A DNA stretch of 64,000 bases. Source: Sphagnum magellanicum. Its lineage: Eukaryota > Streptophyta > Sphagnopsida > Sphagnales > Sphagnaceae. The translations under genes were made by a program, and so were the position numbers. Each line of letters opens with the position of its first letter. Within the stretch, counting starts at the first letter, position 1. The stretch lies in NCBI GenBank assembly GCA_021904315.1, contig CM038918.1:18615349-18679348 (forward strand), given 5' to 3'. Under the pieces are notes generated by a model. That model worked only from the letters and a program-made list of their open reading frames with translations, was not told where the DNA came from and did not search any database. Positions 44,500-57,282 of this stretch are shown piece after piece.

Positions 44500-47160
44500 A
44501 AGCTTTGTAGCCCATCAATTTTGGAAATGGTGAGTACCTTCATTATCAAGCTTCTTCTTCTTTGCTACTAAACTAAGACTCTTGGCTTGGAATAAGAGTT
44601 CTTCTAATTTAGAAACTAAATCAATTGTGTTAGAAATTAAAGTTTCAACAATCATCTCAACATTTGCACTCTTTACGGTGGTTGTGGCAATAATAGGAAG
44701 AGGGAAATTTGTGGTTTGAACTTAAAGTTCTTGGGGATAGTCAAAGGAGCCATGGATGATGGTGAATGTAATTAGTAAAATCAAAAGAACAAAAATATCA
44801 AAAGATCAAAAGACTAAAATAAAATTAGACAAAGACCAAAAGATCAAAAGAAGATTAAAAAAAGATGCACACAATCACAACACAATGCAATGTGCACACA
44901 CTTGATGCTTAAGAGCCCAAAAGATCAATCGACTATATTTTGTGTCACTAATCACAACTCACAATAGGAAAAAATTATTAAATGAAAAAAATGAACATGT
45001 TGATGAGTAGTTGAGCTTTCGTATGTATTGAAACTTAGTTGCTTGTTGCTAGAGCTTGGAGTTGCAAGTTCCTCTCCACTCAATTGTGTTTGTGTGCATC
45101 TTTTTATGATTGAAGTTTGAAGAATAAGCTTGAAATTGATGTAGCCCCCAAACTTGCAAGTTTTGAAATACACAATGGCACAAAATTCTAGGATCCATAA
45201 TGAAATTAATTACTCCTTAATACATAGTACATATTACATACTAGGGGTAACAAGCTTTGATGTAATTGTAGCAATGGTGAAAGGATAGGAGGAGGATGTA
45301 GGTAAGTGGTGAAAGGTTCTGGTAGAGTGTATGTAAGCAACAAAAAACATTAGAGTGAAAGGAGATGGCTTGGCAATACGATCACAAACAAATGATGTAA
45401 TGTTATTATCTATCGTTGTAAAACCCTAGCTTTTGGTGAATTTTTATATTTTTTTCATGTTTTTTTGCCACATACATGTCACCAACCTTTTTTTTGTTTT
45501 GCCACAAAAAAACATTAGATGAGAAGTTTTTCACAAGAATAAAAAATTGCTCAAAACAAGCTATGTTGTTGGAGAGTAGTGGATTGATGTTGGCTTGAGT
45601 TCCCATAACTATAAAGAAAAGGATTAATAGAAGTTTTGTAATGTATGCAAAACGTGCACTATTTTCATCCCCATATGTTTTTTAGTGTGTTCCTAGGCTC
45701 TTCAACTTCCTAAAATGATCTTAATTCACTTACACATTGGTTAAACCACATGCTAGTGTCTTATGTCTTGGCTACATAATGTATACACAATACCCTCATT
45801 TGTCATTGACGACATTGTAACCATATGAGGTAGGTAGGTAGGGTTCAACCAATACCAATTTCATGTGTATTGCACTATGTACGTTCATATGTTGTACCTC
45901 TTTGTACATACCACCACAATGTTACTTTTTTTTGGGTGTGGCACCTTAACATTGGTACCAATTTTTTTTCATTTAGCGCGGCCTTATGGGTCTTGTGGTT
46001 TGAGGTGTGAAAGCATGCACCTTACAATATTTATAAGCAATCGGCTCAAGTACTACATAATATTGATATGCTCAAAACCAAAGCCAAGCAAGAAGTTGGC
46101 ACAACTTGTAACTAAGTTTTTACCACAACCTGCAACTGAGTTTTTATTGTATAAAATCAACCACACAAAACTAGGTAGATCAAGAGGAAAAATAAAAAAA
46201 TTATTTTAATGACAAACAAACAAATTATATTTCAAAGGATAGTTGAACCTTAACTTTGCTATAACTTTGTACACCATCATCCTTACTTTATTGTGTTTGA
46301 CACAACCTATACACTTTTGAAAACTATTGTGCGAAGATTAGGGGCTCAAAAATTTCTAGATTTTTAATTCTTTGGACTACCCAACTAAAATGACACCCAT
46401 CTTCAATAATAATAAAAACACTCTCGACTCAATCCTTTGCTCAAAAGAAAGCCCTATAAAACATATGATTAGTCAATAATTAGCCATTATGTATTCACAC
46501 GTTCACACCTACAACACACTTTTTGATATTTTTCTTCTTCTTTTTTCTTTGCTATTATTTAAGACTATGACAAAAACTAAGAAAAACCAAGACTATGACA
46601 AAATCACTTATTTTGTGGTAAAAACCTTCTATTGTGCTTAATTTGTAAGTAATAACCAAATTCTTAGTGATAAAAAACTTTATGGGCTTGACAGAAATGT
46701 AAAGGGAAAAAAAAAGGACCCATCACAAAACAAAACCCAAAAAAGAAAGTTACGCAAAATCCACCCTCCCTTGGCCTTTTCACCTTTGTTGTTTGGTTGT
46801 CTATTGATGTTGTTGTCATCACCATCCTCCTCCAGAAATAACATGGAAGAATGTCAATTGTGATCTTGGCTAGCATTAATCAAGAGGAGCATAGATGCCA
46901 ATAGACAACATTACGACCTCCAAGGTGCGTCTTGTAAGTAGGTAGATAGGTTGGCAAGCAAGTAAGGTAAGCCAATAGCTTACAAAGTATGTTAGAGTGG
47001 TGGACGTGTTAATTTTTAGGTAGGGGCAAGGTGGGAGGTAGGTGGGTGCAGTTAGATTTGGAAAAATAACAAAAAAAAAAAAAGTTTCTAGGGAAGGACA
47101 GATTGAACCTTAAAAAATAAATAAATTCAAACTGTGGTAGCTTGTGTGGTTAGCACAAGC
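44500..47160. other. No supported gene
   Basis: AT-rich intergenic DNA with scattered GTAG microsatellite pieces (45830-45842, 46930-47050). ORFs at 44952-45173, 45865-46209 and 46664-46876 show no domain. Confidence 0.35.
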
Positions 47161-47174
47161 ATTATTAAGAGCCC

Positions 47175-47305
47175 ATACATCCCCAACTGGTGCAATCATG
47201 GGGTAGGTTCAATGAGTGACCATCCAACCACATACATCCCCCATTTGTGGAGTCACAGGGCAGGTTCAATGAATGACCATCCAACCACATACATCCCCAA
47301 TTGGG
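47175..47305. repeat. Tandem repeat, about 62-bp unit
   Basis: Two units plus a partial one, each with CATACATCCCC, GGTTCAATGA.TGACCATCC and AACCA. Preceded by a tRNA-like 'TAGCTTGTGTGGTTAGCACAAGC' phrase that lacks a proper B box. Confidence 0.7.
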
Positions 47306-48350
47306 CGGTTTTGTACTTTTATAAGATGACCTTTGTTTCTAGAAACACAAATTTAAATGGTTCTGGTTCTGTTTTCTTAAAAGAAAATTTGGTTTTGGTT
47401 TTAAAACTCAGACCCAATTCTAGTACGATTCTAGGTAATGTTTTTTTTCTGGGGCAACATTTTGCCAAATTTTGACCTGAAAAATATGATTTTGACCTGC
47501 AGATATGTTGAAGTAGATCATCCCTGAGTTCCAAAGTCTTTACAGGATTTGCAAATTTAACAATCCAGGGTGTAAATGAACAACATTTACCTTGTTAAAG
47601 ATGTAAATATTTTCATTTTTTCCAACATTTACCTGTTCATTTAGCCACCACATTGGCCATATTTCCTTCATGGCAAATGGTATCAGAATAAGTAATTCCA
47701 TGGGTACACAGTATATACCAATATTGGTCACGTATTGATTTTTGAACATACCAGCCTGGCTGTGGTATCAGTTTATTTTTTTGGTGCATATTCGACTAAT
47801 ATTTGTATTGGGTATTTTTTTAAAAATCATATCAATATGGTCTTGGTGTTGGTTCCAAGACAAATTTTTGTTGGTATGAAGTAGATGTATACATGATGTG
47901 GAGACTGGTATTGAACTAATATAAGGCTGGTATTACTTCAGGACCCTACTGGGCTGGTAAAGGTATAAGGCTGGTATTGCCTCACTCATATTGGATTGGT
48001 AGGGTCCTTGCTACTAGTATTGATACCAATATTGATACCAGATGCAAGTGCTATATACTGGACCAACACTTGTTATATACATTAACAGTTTTGCCTTGCA
48101 ATAGATCCATGTAAATAACGAAAATAAGATGAATAAACCAAAAGTATGATCCCCTAGTCAATCACCATACTTCAAAGCCCATCATAACCAAGTGCAACAA
48201 AAAATACAAACATAGGACAATATTTGCAAAGAACTTCTTGTTGCTTGCCTCAAAACAATCACCTGTTGTTAAGTGAAAGGTAAACCTCATATGCATACCA
48301 GTCGGATAGGGTATAAATATAGAGAAGTCTGAAATGTCTAAAGTGTATAC

Positions 48351-49140
48351 CAGTGTTGGGCGGATATAACATTTTTTTTAGATCGGCCGGTTCCGGTTAT
48401 TATTATTATTATTTTAAAAATCAATTGTAATATCCTTTAAGGATATCATAAAAAAATAAAAATCTAATGTCAGATTTCAGTATGACTAAATATCTGTCGC
48501 CATTAATGACCTTCTTATGGCAGATATTGTTGACTATTGATGCACAAGAATAACCCTTGCAACCTTATTAAATACAAACAATAATAGCAAAAAAATAAAA
48601 GCGAAAGGTGACCTAGACTTGGTGTGTTCATGACATGAGTTTTGGTGGACAATTGGTCAGAGTGGAAGTTAGATGGAAGCCATGTCAACAAATAGCAGAT
48701 TGGACATGAATTTTTGTGGACAGTCGGATTATCGGAGGGGAAGTTGGGCAGAAGCCATGTCAGTATATAGCAAATTGGACATGAATTTGGGTAGATGGTG
48801 TGACAGAAGGGGAGAAATTGATGAGAAGGCCCTCAAACCCCATTGATTAACTTAAGATATAAGAAAGGTTGTGGATTTTCTCCTAATTCAAACAAGGCAT
48901 ATTCTAGTGTCATTTGCTTCTTTTGTTGTAAAGAAAGAACCTTTAGTTTTTGGTTTGTTCTTATTTTTAATTCTGAAATAATATTTTTTTCTTAGTCTGG
49001 TTAGTTTTTCAACTTATGGAACTTGTGGTGCATTTAAGTGGGTTCTTCATTTTACAACAATTCTTTTAAGAAAAAAAATCAAACCCAGTCTAGTTTGAAA
49101 TTGAATATAGTTTCATCTACTCTTCAATTTCCACATGCTA
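48351..49140 (+). repeat. Dispersed repeat with a hAT-like left end, copy 1
   Basis: CAGTGTTGGGCGG at 48351 resembles the hAT termini. From about 48525 (TGTTGACTATTGATG) to 49140 the sequence is shared with 62105-62590 in the same orientation, including GACCTAGACTTGGTG and a 'TTCTCCTAATTCAA' block. Inside, an approximately 95-bp segment is duplicated (GTTTTGGTGGACA..GCAGATTGGACATGAATTT at 48640 and 48715). No right terminus found. Confidence 0.55.
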
Positions 49141-49149
49141 CAATGTCAG

Positions 49150-51127
49150 GAATTGTGTTATATTAACATTGTTCCATGAACCAAGGGCTCTTTCCATTAG
49201 GACATTGTGATCACAGCTACATACATACAGTATGTTGTAATCACATCAGACTCGAAAAGCCACCACAAACAAGCGCTTCCATTAGAGAGTTGCAACTGGG
49301 TTGAAAATTTATAGGTAATCAATGTTAGGATCCCTAGGTGAGTCATAATTTGACTTAGAACTCTTGCAGTTGGTTAATGTTTGATCGTTAGAGGCAATGT
49401 TGGGCAGGTATCAAAAATATTTTTGAATATCACCTGGGTATTCAATGTCAACCTCTCAAGTATCATTTGTAATAATACTATGATCGATTCCTTGATCACT
49501 AGTTTTTGCTTGTGTGAGAACCAGCTAGTCAAAAAAATGTTTCAAAATGGTGAAACTTGGGTGAGATAAAACCATTTACCCGGGTCAAGTTCCCAAGTTC
49601 CTAGTCAAAATTATGTTTATGTTGAGATTAAGAAGGGTGTGTCACTTTCCAATGGCTTGCTTCTCTTCCCTAAACCCTACCCACTTCTTGTGAATAAAAA
49701 GAGATTGGAGCTCCTAAGTTTTTCTTTTTGAATTATTTTGTTTGACATTTTGCAAGGTTTGTTGTTTGTTTTATGTGTTAAAAGGTGCAAGTTATTTGAG
49801 GTTTGTGTTTTCTGTTCTTATGGTTTTCTTCCTTCATTCTTTTAATGTTTTTTTTTCCTTTTCCTTCCCTTTCAATTTTTTCCATTTTCTTTGTCCTTCC
49901 CTTTCAATTATTTTCATTTTCATTTTCATTTTCCTTCCTTCCCCCCCTTTTTTTTTGTCCTTGTTGTTGTTTTTTTCTTCTTTTGTGATCACCATTGTGC
50001 TTTGCCTACTTTTTGCACCATCTTCTCTCATTTTGTCTTGCTATTTCGCCATTTGCTTTATTGTTTTGCCCTTCTATTTCACCACACCTTGATGTTTTAC
50101 TTCTCACCTTGCTTTTTCACCTTACTTTGTTGTTTCATTTCATGACTTGTTATTTTGTCATGCTCTAGTGCTTTGTTTTACACCAAGCCTTGCTGTTCTG
50201 TTTCACAACCTGCTACAAAAGATTGGGCTTTTCTTATAGAATATGTTTGGAAAGTTAAAAGGTTCAAATGTGTTGATTTGGTTGAGTGCGTTTGGAAAGC
50301 TAAAAGGTAAGTTATCATTTGATGCAAAAGCGCTCACGTTCTAATCAAATTTTCATTGTTCCATTGTTGAAACAATTGTATTTCATTTTGAAGATCAATT
50401 ACAAGAAAATGTGGCAATTGTAATATTTAAGTCTCTAAAGGAGTAAGCAATAATGCATGTGTTAATGATGATAAGTGACCATGATCCCATCACAATAGAT
50501 TAAATAGTAAAGTCATTAAAGATTAATGAATTCAAATTAGGGTTTAAGCCTAAAGATAAGCTCAACCAAGTCAAAGATTTATCACAAAAAAATGGTAGAG
50601 CTTTTTATTCTTGCCTTTAGTTTTTCAAAAAGACCTTTCATGCTATGGAAATGGGTGGGGTTTGTTTGTTTCATTTCCATGCTATGAAACAGTTTAATGT
50701 CTAATGTTGTCCATTTTTAAATTATTGATTAAATTCATTTCTTTCCACATCTTTTGATCAATTATAAATGGTTACACAATTGATCATTATCCTTTTCACA
50801 CATGATATCTTCTTCTTGTATTTTAACTTATATGTTAATGGTTACATGAACTTGTGCAAGTGAAATAAAATGTGACACTTGCCTTTTCTTGCATATTTTT
50901 TGCAAGCTTTCCTTTAATCATGGGCTTTTCACCACTTTGGTTTATAATGTGTGCATTCAATTTTCCTTTTGATTTGACTTGTTTCATTACTTGACTTAAG
51001 GTTTTGATAAAATGGGCTTTTGGGTTTCCTTACACTTCAATCATGAGCAAGTTAAGAAAGGAGTCAAAGGGTTTCATATGCTAGTTGTAAGTCTTAGTAG
51101 TTTTTTATGGAATGTGGGGTATATGCA
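49150..51127. other. No gene; pyrimidine-rich tract 49845-50200
   Basis: A long T/C-rich stretch (TTTTCCTTTTCC-like) keeps several frames open without being coding. A solitary hAT-like end CAATGTTGGGCAGG lies at 49396. Nothing else recognised. Confidence 0.4.
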
Positions 51128-52028
51128 TGATGCACCCCCAAACTCCTTGGTCGACTCAATTACAAGTTTAAATGTGAAAGCAATGAAAGGATAAAAAGTT
51201 AAGGCACCCTCCTTGGCTCGCAACACTTTGGGTATAAAAGGGCATGCTGGAGCTCTGAGATGGGGACTAGGAGGAGTGACAAGCAATTCAAATACTCACA
51301 CGAACCTACAAAAACCGAACAACAAGTTGGTTAGTGCATAGTTACAGCACCTTTGGTGCACGGATGAATCACGGGCAAACATGAACTTATAAAACTCACC
51401 ACGACCTAAACTTGAAGGAAGCCACCACCTTCCCCATTATAGTATACTTTGTGCCTAGCCACAGGATTAGCATCCAAATGTCATTTTGTGACTCCCAAGT
51501 GGGAGTCCTGAAATTCCCAAAATTGGGACTCCCACAACTTTGGAAGGCCATAATTTTGTGTTTAAACCTCCGATTGATGTGAGGTCTACAACAAAGTTAT
51601 AGTCTTCATCGAGAGCTTTCCAATATTATGTGGCATGCCACTTGCACACAAGGAAATCAGGGCAATTTTTGACTTTTAGTGGTTGGAAGTCTTGATTTCC
51701 AACCTTTCTTTTGGCCATAACTTGTGTTTTAATTACCCAAGTGGGTCATGCGAGCCCATTTTAGACATCTTCATTCCAAAATTTTTTCAACAATATAAGG
51801 AACTTCTCAATCCAATGAGTTTTGACCCCTGCAATTACCCTTTAAAAATTCAGGAGTCCATTGGGATTCGAACACCCAAAGTGGGAGCTCATTTGGAAGT
51901 GTGGAGGTTCATTCCCTCACACTCTTTTGCACTCCTGGGAACATGAAATGTGACTCCTAAGCACATTCTTGGCCCACACCTTTGCAAGCCCTTGCCTTAG
52001 TTGCGAACCCAACGCTAGGGTTGCGACA
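51128..52028 (-). mobile_element. Solo LTR of an LTR retrotransposon (fossil)
   Basis: On the minus strand the element begins TGTCGCAACCCTAGCG and ends GCATCA, 901 bp. It aligns along its length with the LTR at 57283-58227 but is clearly diverged. No internal region adjoins it. The flanks ATGCA and TTGCA are a plausible decayed 5-bp target duplication. Superfamily not determined. Broken: only the LTR remains, as left by LTR-LTR recombination. Older than the 57-kb copy or from a diverged subfamily. Confidence 0.75.
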
Positions 52029-52239
52029 TTGCATGTAAGTTTTTTCTACATTTGTTAGGGAAGTTAATTAAGTAATACTCTTGCACTATTGGTAAGAAGG
52101 TAATAAGAAAATTGATGAAATATTGCCTAATTTTAGTTTGAAAAAACACTATGAAATGGGTGAAGTGGAAATGAGGAAAAAAGAAAAAATGAAAGTTTTA
52201 TTTTATTGTTAAATGTTAAATTTTTAATAACATATGTTT

Positions 52240-52242
<3 letters not shown>

Positions 52243-52278
<36 letters not shown>
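52243..52278. repeat. (AT)18 microsatellite
   Basis: Uninterrupted AT dinucleotide run. Confidence 0.95.
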
Positions 52279-52282
<4 letters not shown>

Positions 52283-53394
52283 CTATTAATGGTGATGAAT
52301 AACAAATCAACAAGTTATGGGAATTGAAGGAATGTTTCAAAAGGATGGGAGTTGAATTCAAATGTGGTCACACCCATTAGGGGAGGAGGGCCTTTAAAAG
52401 GTGGGGTTAAGGTGAATTACAACCAAGCCCACCACTACCACTAAAATTTTGGAATGGAAACTATTCAATGGAAGATGAAGGTGTAGCCATGGTAACACAT
52501 ACGACAACAAGTGTAATTAGTGTTTCATGTTTCATGTTATTGAGAATGTAATTTAATTTTGTGTTGAACCTATAGGATTTACTTATATGATAACATTCAT
52601 AATATATCATGGGAACTTGTGAATAAATTTGAATTTAATCAAATGAATAAAAAAATGAAAAGATACTAATACAACACTTGAATCAATGTTTTTGAACAAT
52701 AAAAGAACATGTTAAATAACTTGAATTTTTTTTCTAAATGACATATTTTTGACAAATCAAAGTACTATAAAAAAAAAACTATCATGATTTTTTTCAAATC
52801 TAATTTTTTTGGAAATATTCCAAGAATAAAATAGTTTTAAAAAATTCCCAAAGGGGAGGGTGTGACTCATGTTATCTTGTTTACACCCATGATTATTTTT
52901 TTTATTGAACTTGTATTGAAAATGTAACCAAACCAAAGTTACTAATTTTGGGATTGGGTATCAACTACTTTAATTATAAGGAGTATTTGATAAAATATGC
53001 AAGACTTGGGTGCAATCATGAATTAATGAACCAATATGTTTACTTTGTTTTAAATGATTATAGTCCTATTGTCAAAAAAACAATTCTTAAAAAGGAATTT
53101 TTGAACAAAATATATTTTTAATTATTACTTTTACTTGTTATAGTTTCACCAATATCACATGATTTTTGTTACTAATTTTTTAATCACTGCTAAAAAACTT
53201 GGTATTTTTTTATTAACAAATTTAGTAAAAAAATACCCAATTTGAACAAGCGTCAAAAAGGCCACTCAATCATTTTGGACAAGTTGATTTCGACATGTTT
53301 GTTGTGATTGAAGTGATTTTTTTTATTGGTAGAATATGGACCATTTGATTAATCATTTTGATTAGTTGAATTTATGTTCGTAAAACAAATTGTG
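52279..53394. other. No gene seen
   Basis: AT-rich intergenic DNA. Confidence 0.35.
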
Positions 53395-53755
53395 GCAAGT
53401 AGGTATGTTGTAAAAAGGCAGGTAGGTAGGGAGGCAAGTGAATAGTTAATATGTAGGTAGGTTATAGGTGGGTGGATAAATAAGTAAATATGTAATCTAT
53501 CTAAGTAGGTGGGTGGGTGGGTGGGTATATAAGTAATTAATATGTATGTAAATTATTGGTGGGTGGATAGGTAGGTATGTCAATAGTACATTTAAATAGG
53601 TGGATGAGTAGGTAGGTAGATAGGTATTTAATATGTAGGTAGGTTATAAGTGGGTGGATAGTCAAATAAGTAAGTAGGTAGGTAGGTAGGTAGGTAGGTA
53701 GGTGGGTGAGTTGGTAGGTATGTAGGTTGTAAGATTAGAAATGAGAGGTAGGAGG
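53395..53755. repeat. GTAG/GGTA microsatellite region
   Basis: Imperfect GTAGGTAG runs; the purest, about ten units, is near 53672-53705. Similar tracts occur at 23635, 45830, 46930 and 59575. Confidence 0.9.
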
Positions 53756-53769
53756 TAAGTATGTAATAG

Positions 53770-55200
53770 ACATAAGATGTCCCATTTGATTAAAGAACAT
53801 TGGTCATTTTGACTAATGATGTCAATTTCTTTTGTTCAATTTGACTAATTGTCCCATTTGACCAAAACCCATTGGCCATTTTGACTATGGTTATTTAACT
53901 TGACTAGATGTATTGGTAAAAAAATCACTCTAGTAAAGTTGATTAGTCAATTAATACATGTTTCAAGCCTCTAGTCAAAATGAACATATCCATTAGTAAA
54001 AAAAGACTAGTTAGTCAACTTGAACAGTTTGAAAAATCAAGTTCTATAATAGTGAATAAATATGATTTCCTAAAAATGTTGTAAGATTCTACACTAAATT
54101 TATGTGTTTCGTTTTGAAAAATGGTCACAATTTCAAATCATAACAAAACATATTAACTACTTCAAGGTTTCATCTTTTGTATCATAAACTACAACTTTGT
54201 TTTAAACACCATTTACATTACATCACACTTACATGTCATAAAGGATTTATGAACATCAAATAAACCCAAATTTTTAATTTTTTTGGAAAAACATCAAATT
54301 ATAGATTCCTTATATTTTGAATTTTTTTTATGTGTGTCTAATAGTCCATCATTATTATAAAAAAATCAGTATAAAAAAGTTTGTATATTATGAAAATCAA
54401 GGGCTCCTTTGTGAAATTAGTGATGTTTGACAAAACACCTATTCAACTCTGAAGGTCCAAGTTTGTTTAAATCAAAACTTAAAATTAAAAAATCCAATGG
54501 TTAAATTTATATTTCTCAACATCCATATAATTAGTCATAAAACACAACATGCCATTAAAATGGTTGTGAATCATGGATTATAATACCACAAATTGTTAAG
54601 CTTTAGTTCCATAGTTTTTTTTAGTATTAATGATTTGAATCTTGATAAACCTCCAAGTAATAATTATTAAGAGTTGAATTAGCCTTTGGATATTTCAGCC
54701 TAGAAGACTATTTTATTTAAATTGATGTAAGGCTTAGTTAATTTTAGGACCTAAGAAACCTTTTTAAGTGCATTATTTTTTTATGTTGTAATGAAAGGAA
54801 AGGGGATGTAGAATTAGATGTGATTTATTGATATATTGGGAATATAAGCCCATAATTAACAATAACATTTTGCCATGACAATATTAAGTTAATTTGTAAA
54901 ATAATCTTCAATCACAAATGATGTACTTGAAAGATTTTTAAGATGCAGTCCTAATACATCTTTATTTAGTTTTCAGTTCTATCAAACTTTTAAATATAAT
55001 CAAAATCAAAATTAGGTATTAACATTTTCACTTGAGTGGCCTCAGGTGAATTACAATTTAGTAAACAACTTTAAGGGGATAGATCACAATTGCAAAACCT
55101 CCAAAATGTGACAAATGGTGCGAGCTAGGTATTCGGTTCGATGTTCCATGGAAAGGGGGTTGATTGGGCCTCACAACTAACGATAATCTTCATCATTGGG
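53770..55200. other. No gene seen
   Basis: AT-rich intergenic DNA downstream of the small gene at 55204. Confidence 0.35.
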
Positions 55201-55203
55201 AAC

Positions 55204-55497
55204 CTAAGTTTGACAATGAAGACAAACATCGTCATTTTCACATTGACATTCTTCAAACCTTTCTGGTGCGGTTCCACAAGCAGGAACAAATTCTAAATAC
55301 ATTGCTAAGGCATGTGGGTTAGGAGATAATCGACGATCCCATGCCAAACGATTAATTCGAGTGCGCACCACTTTTCGGGTCAGTTTTTCTTCGTGCGACC
55401 GTTGAGAGACATTCACATCAAACAATGCTTCTTCAAGCTCTTCTTTTTCTACTAGTGAAATTAGATGATTTGAGGGCATAACGATATCATCCGCCAT
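55204..55497 (-). CDS. Unknown 97-residue acidic protein with a Cys-rich tail
   Basis: I do not recognise this protein. The ATG at 55497 (context AGTCATGGCGG) starts MADDIVMPSNHLISLVEKEE and the frame ends at 55204. Residues 15-30 are acidic and helical; the middle is basic (EEKLTRKVVRTRINRLAWDR). The C-terminus holds five cysteines and two histidines (HALAM..PACGT.. then ECQCENDDVCLHCQT), a possible zinc-binding site. Upstream on the same strand, TTTTTGTTGATGTAG|GTGAG is a good acceptor for a leader intron, and ATTAGGGTTCGATG near 55675 is typical of plant 5' leaders. Codon use and local GC are higher than in the flanks. It could also be a first coding exon or a transposon-derived gene, but the frame is intact. 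Confidence 0.45.
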   Translation of the reverse strand: MADDIVMPSNHLISLVEKEELEEALFDVNVSQRSHEEKLTRKVVRTRINRLAWDRRLSPNPHALAMYLEFVPACGTAPERFEECQCENDDVCLHCQT

Positions 55498-55699
55498 GAC
55501 TAAATTCTCACCTACATCAACAAAAACCAAGAAGGTAGTAGAGACAATGCGGTACTTGAATTAAAAAGGTCAAGGCTTTTTTATTTAACAAATTAGGGTA
55601 GGTGTAAGATGTGGGAGTGACGGCAAAATCTCATGAAAATTTGAACATTCTAGATCTAATGGATTCATCGAACCCTAATTTCGATAATGGATCTAGAAG

Positions 55700-56370
55700 T
55701 ATGTGGGGTTTTTTGGTGATGCAAATTTTAATTCCAATTTACTATGTACTACATAGTTAATTAATGCATGGAAGAAAAAATAAGTAGGGATATCAAAAGA
55801 GTAAATGGTACATGGGGATGTTACTTCAACCATTGAATTGATTTAGTCAAGTAAGGACTCAAGGATGCTTACTTGTTACTACCGATAAATTGTCCTAATA
55901 GTTAGTTATTTGAAATAATTCGGATGAAGAAATATGATGTGAAGGTCAATGGACGAAAGGGATAAGGATCAAAACTTAAGAACTTCATCAAGATATCCAA
56001 GATAAGGGGAAGGATGAATCCTCCAATCCCATTAATCATGAGGATTGTCATCCTATTTGATTGGAGGATGGAATATTTTTTGTGTCTCATTGGGCCCAAG
56101 AATTCTCATCCTAAAATCAATTGGAAGGCAAATCATTCTCAATTCTCATTGGCTTTTAAAGGATGAGAAGGCCTGATTAAAGGCGAGGATTTTGAAACTT
56201 CCATTAGACAAGGGGAACAAATTCAAGTAAAATATATGAAAACTTACCAAAGGGGAGGAGAGTATTTTGTGTGTGGGGAAGGAAAAAAGAAGAGAAAGAA
56301 TGTGTGAGGAAAAGATTAGTTCTTATGTGTGGAAAGGTGTCGTTCATGAAAAAGATGTGTGCAAGAAATA
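55700..56370. other. No gene seen
   Basis: Upstream flank of the small gene at 55204; nothing recognised. Confidence 0.35.
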
Positions 56371-56372
56371 AG

Positions 56373-56765
56373 CATGGAAGGATTTCCATGATAAAACCTC
56401 TGGAGTTTTATTTCAAATAGTTATTCTTCCCAAATCCACCGTTGGATTTGGATGAAACTTAAAAGAGTTTTTGTTTAGGAGGTGTAAAAGGTTCTCTCCA
56501 AATTCTAACATCATCGGTTTGGTTGTAAGGGAGCTACACTTGCCAAGAGTAGAGGGTGTTGTAGGGGAGTTCATGGAAGGATTTCTATGACAAAGTTTCT
56601 GGGGTTTTATTTCAAATAGTTGTTCCTCCCAAATCCACCGTTGGATTTGTGTCAAACTTAAAAAAATTCTTTTTTAGAAGATGTAGAAGGTTATTTCCAA
56701 ATTTCAACATCATCAGGTTTGTTATAAGGGACCTACACTTGCTGGAAGTAGAGGAGGTTGAATTT
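56373..56765. repeat. Tandem duplication, 199-bp unit, two copies
   Basis: Copies start CATGGAAGGATTTC at 56373 and 56572. Shared landmarks are TTTTATTTCAAATAGTT, CCCAAATCCACCGTTGGATT and ACCTACACTTGC-like ends. About 15 per cent diverged by eye. Confidence 0.85.
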
Positions 56766-57028
56766 GTCTGTTTTTTTTTCAAATTAGGCAAAGTGATTTT
56801 TAGTCCCAAGGCTTAACTCTTGATCAAAAAAATAAAAAACTTATAAGATTTTGTAACATGGCTCCTTTTTAGATTAACTTTTCAAAAATCCAATGCATGT
56901 TAGATTATGAGGTTGTATGTAGATGTTATGACGAATGGAACAAAAGGGGTTCAACCATCAAGAGTGACATTGAATGAACATCAACATAATGCCCCTTCAC
57001 ATTCCATCATGGTGAGTTACGATTCTCC

Positions 57029-57282
57029 CACAATGTCTTTGTATCTTCCAAGTGGACACAACGCATTAGATTCTTAGTGAACTTCATTGCATTACATTTA
57101 ACCACCTTACTTATTAGACTACAACTACATAGTAGTTCCACTTCCAAGCAGATTTTGTGAGTGCACATCTTCATGTTGAAATTGTGCAAGAATGCTTCAC
57201 AATGGCACCACATAAGCATGTATAAAAAATGTAGTTTTGAAGACGATTTGACATGGTTCTTTGCTTATTGTTTCACCTTTTA
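57029..57282. repeat. Direct repeat flanking the LTR remnant, left copy
   Basis: The 254-bp block from CACAATGTCTTTG to GTTTCACCTTTTA recurs at 58331-58584 with about 14 differences, mostly transitions. Both copies are open on the minus strand (LEVELLCSC.., MKFTKNLMRCVHLEDTKTL), so the block may be a piece of an older coding sequence. Confidence 0.9.

Noticed and set aside
47140-47225. tRNA-like or SINE-like phrase (TAGCTTGTGTGGTTAGCACAAGC, then GGTTCAATG)
   Set aside because: A-box-like spacing is vague, no acceptor stem or proper B box, and GGTTCAATG belongs to a 62-bp tandem repeat.
49742-50145. Long Phe/Ser-rich ORFs
   Set aside because: Caused by a pyrimidine-rich low-complexity tract; both strands are open.
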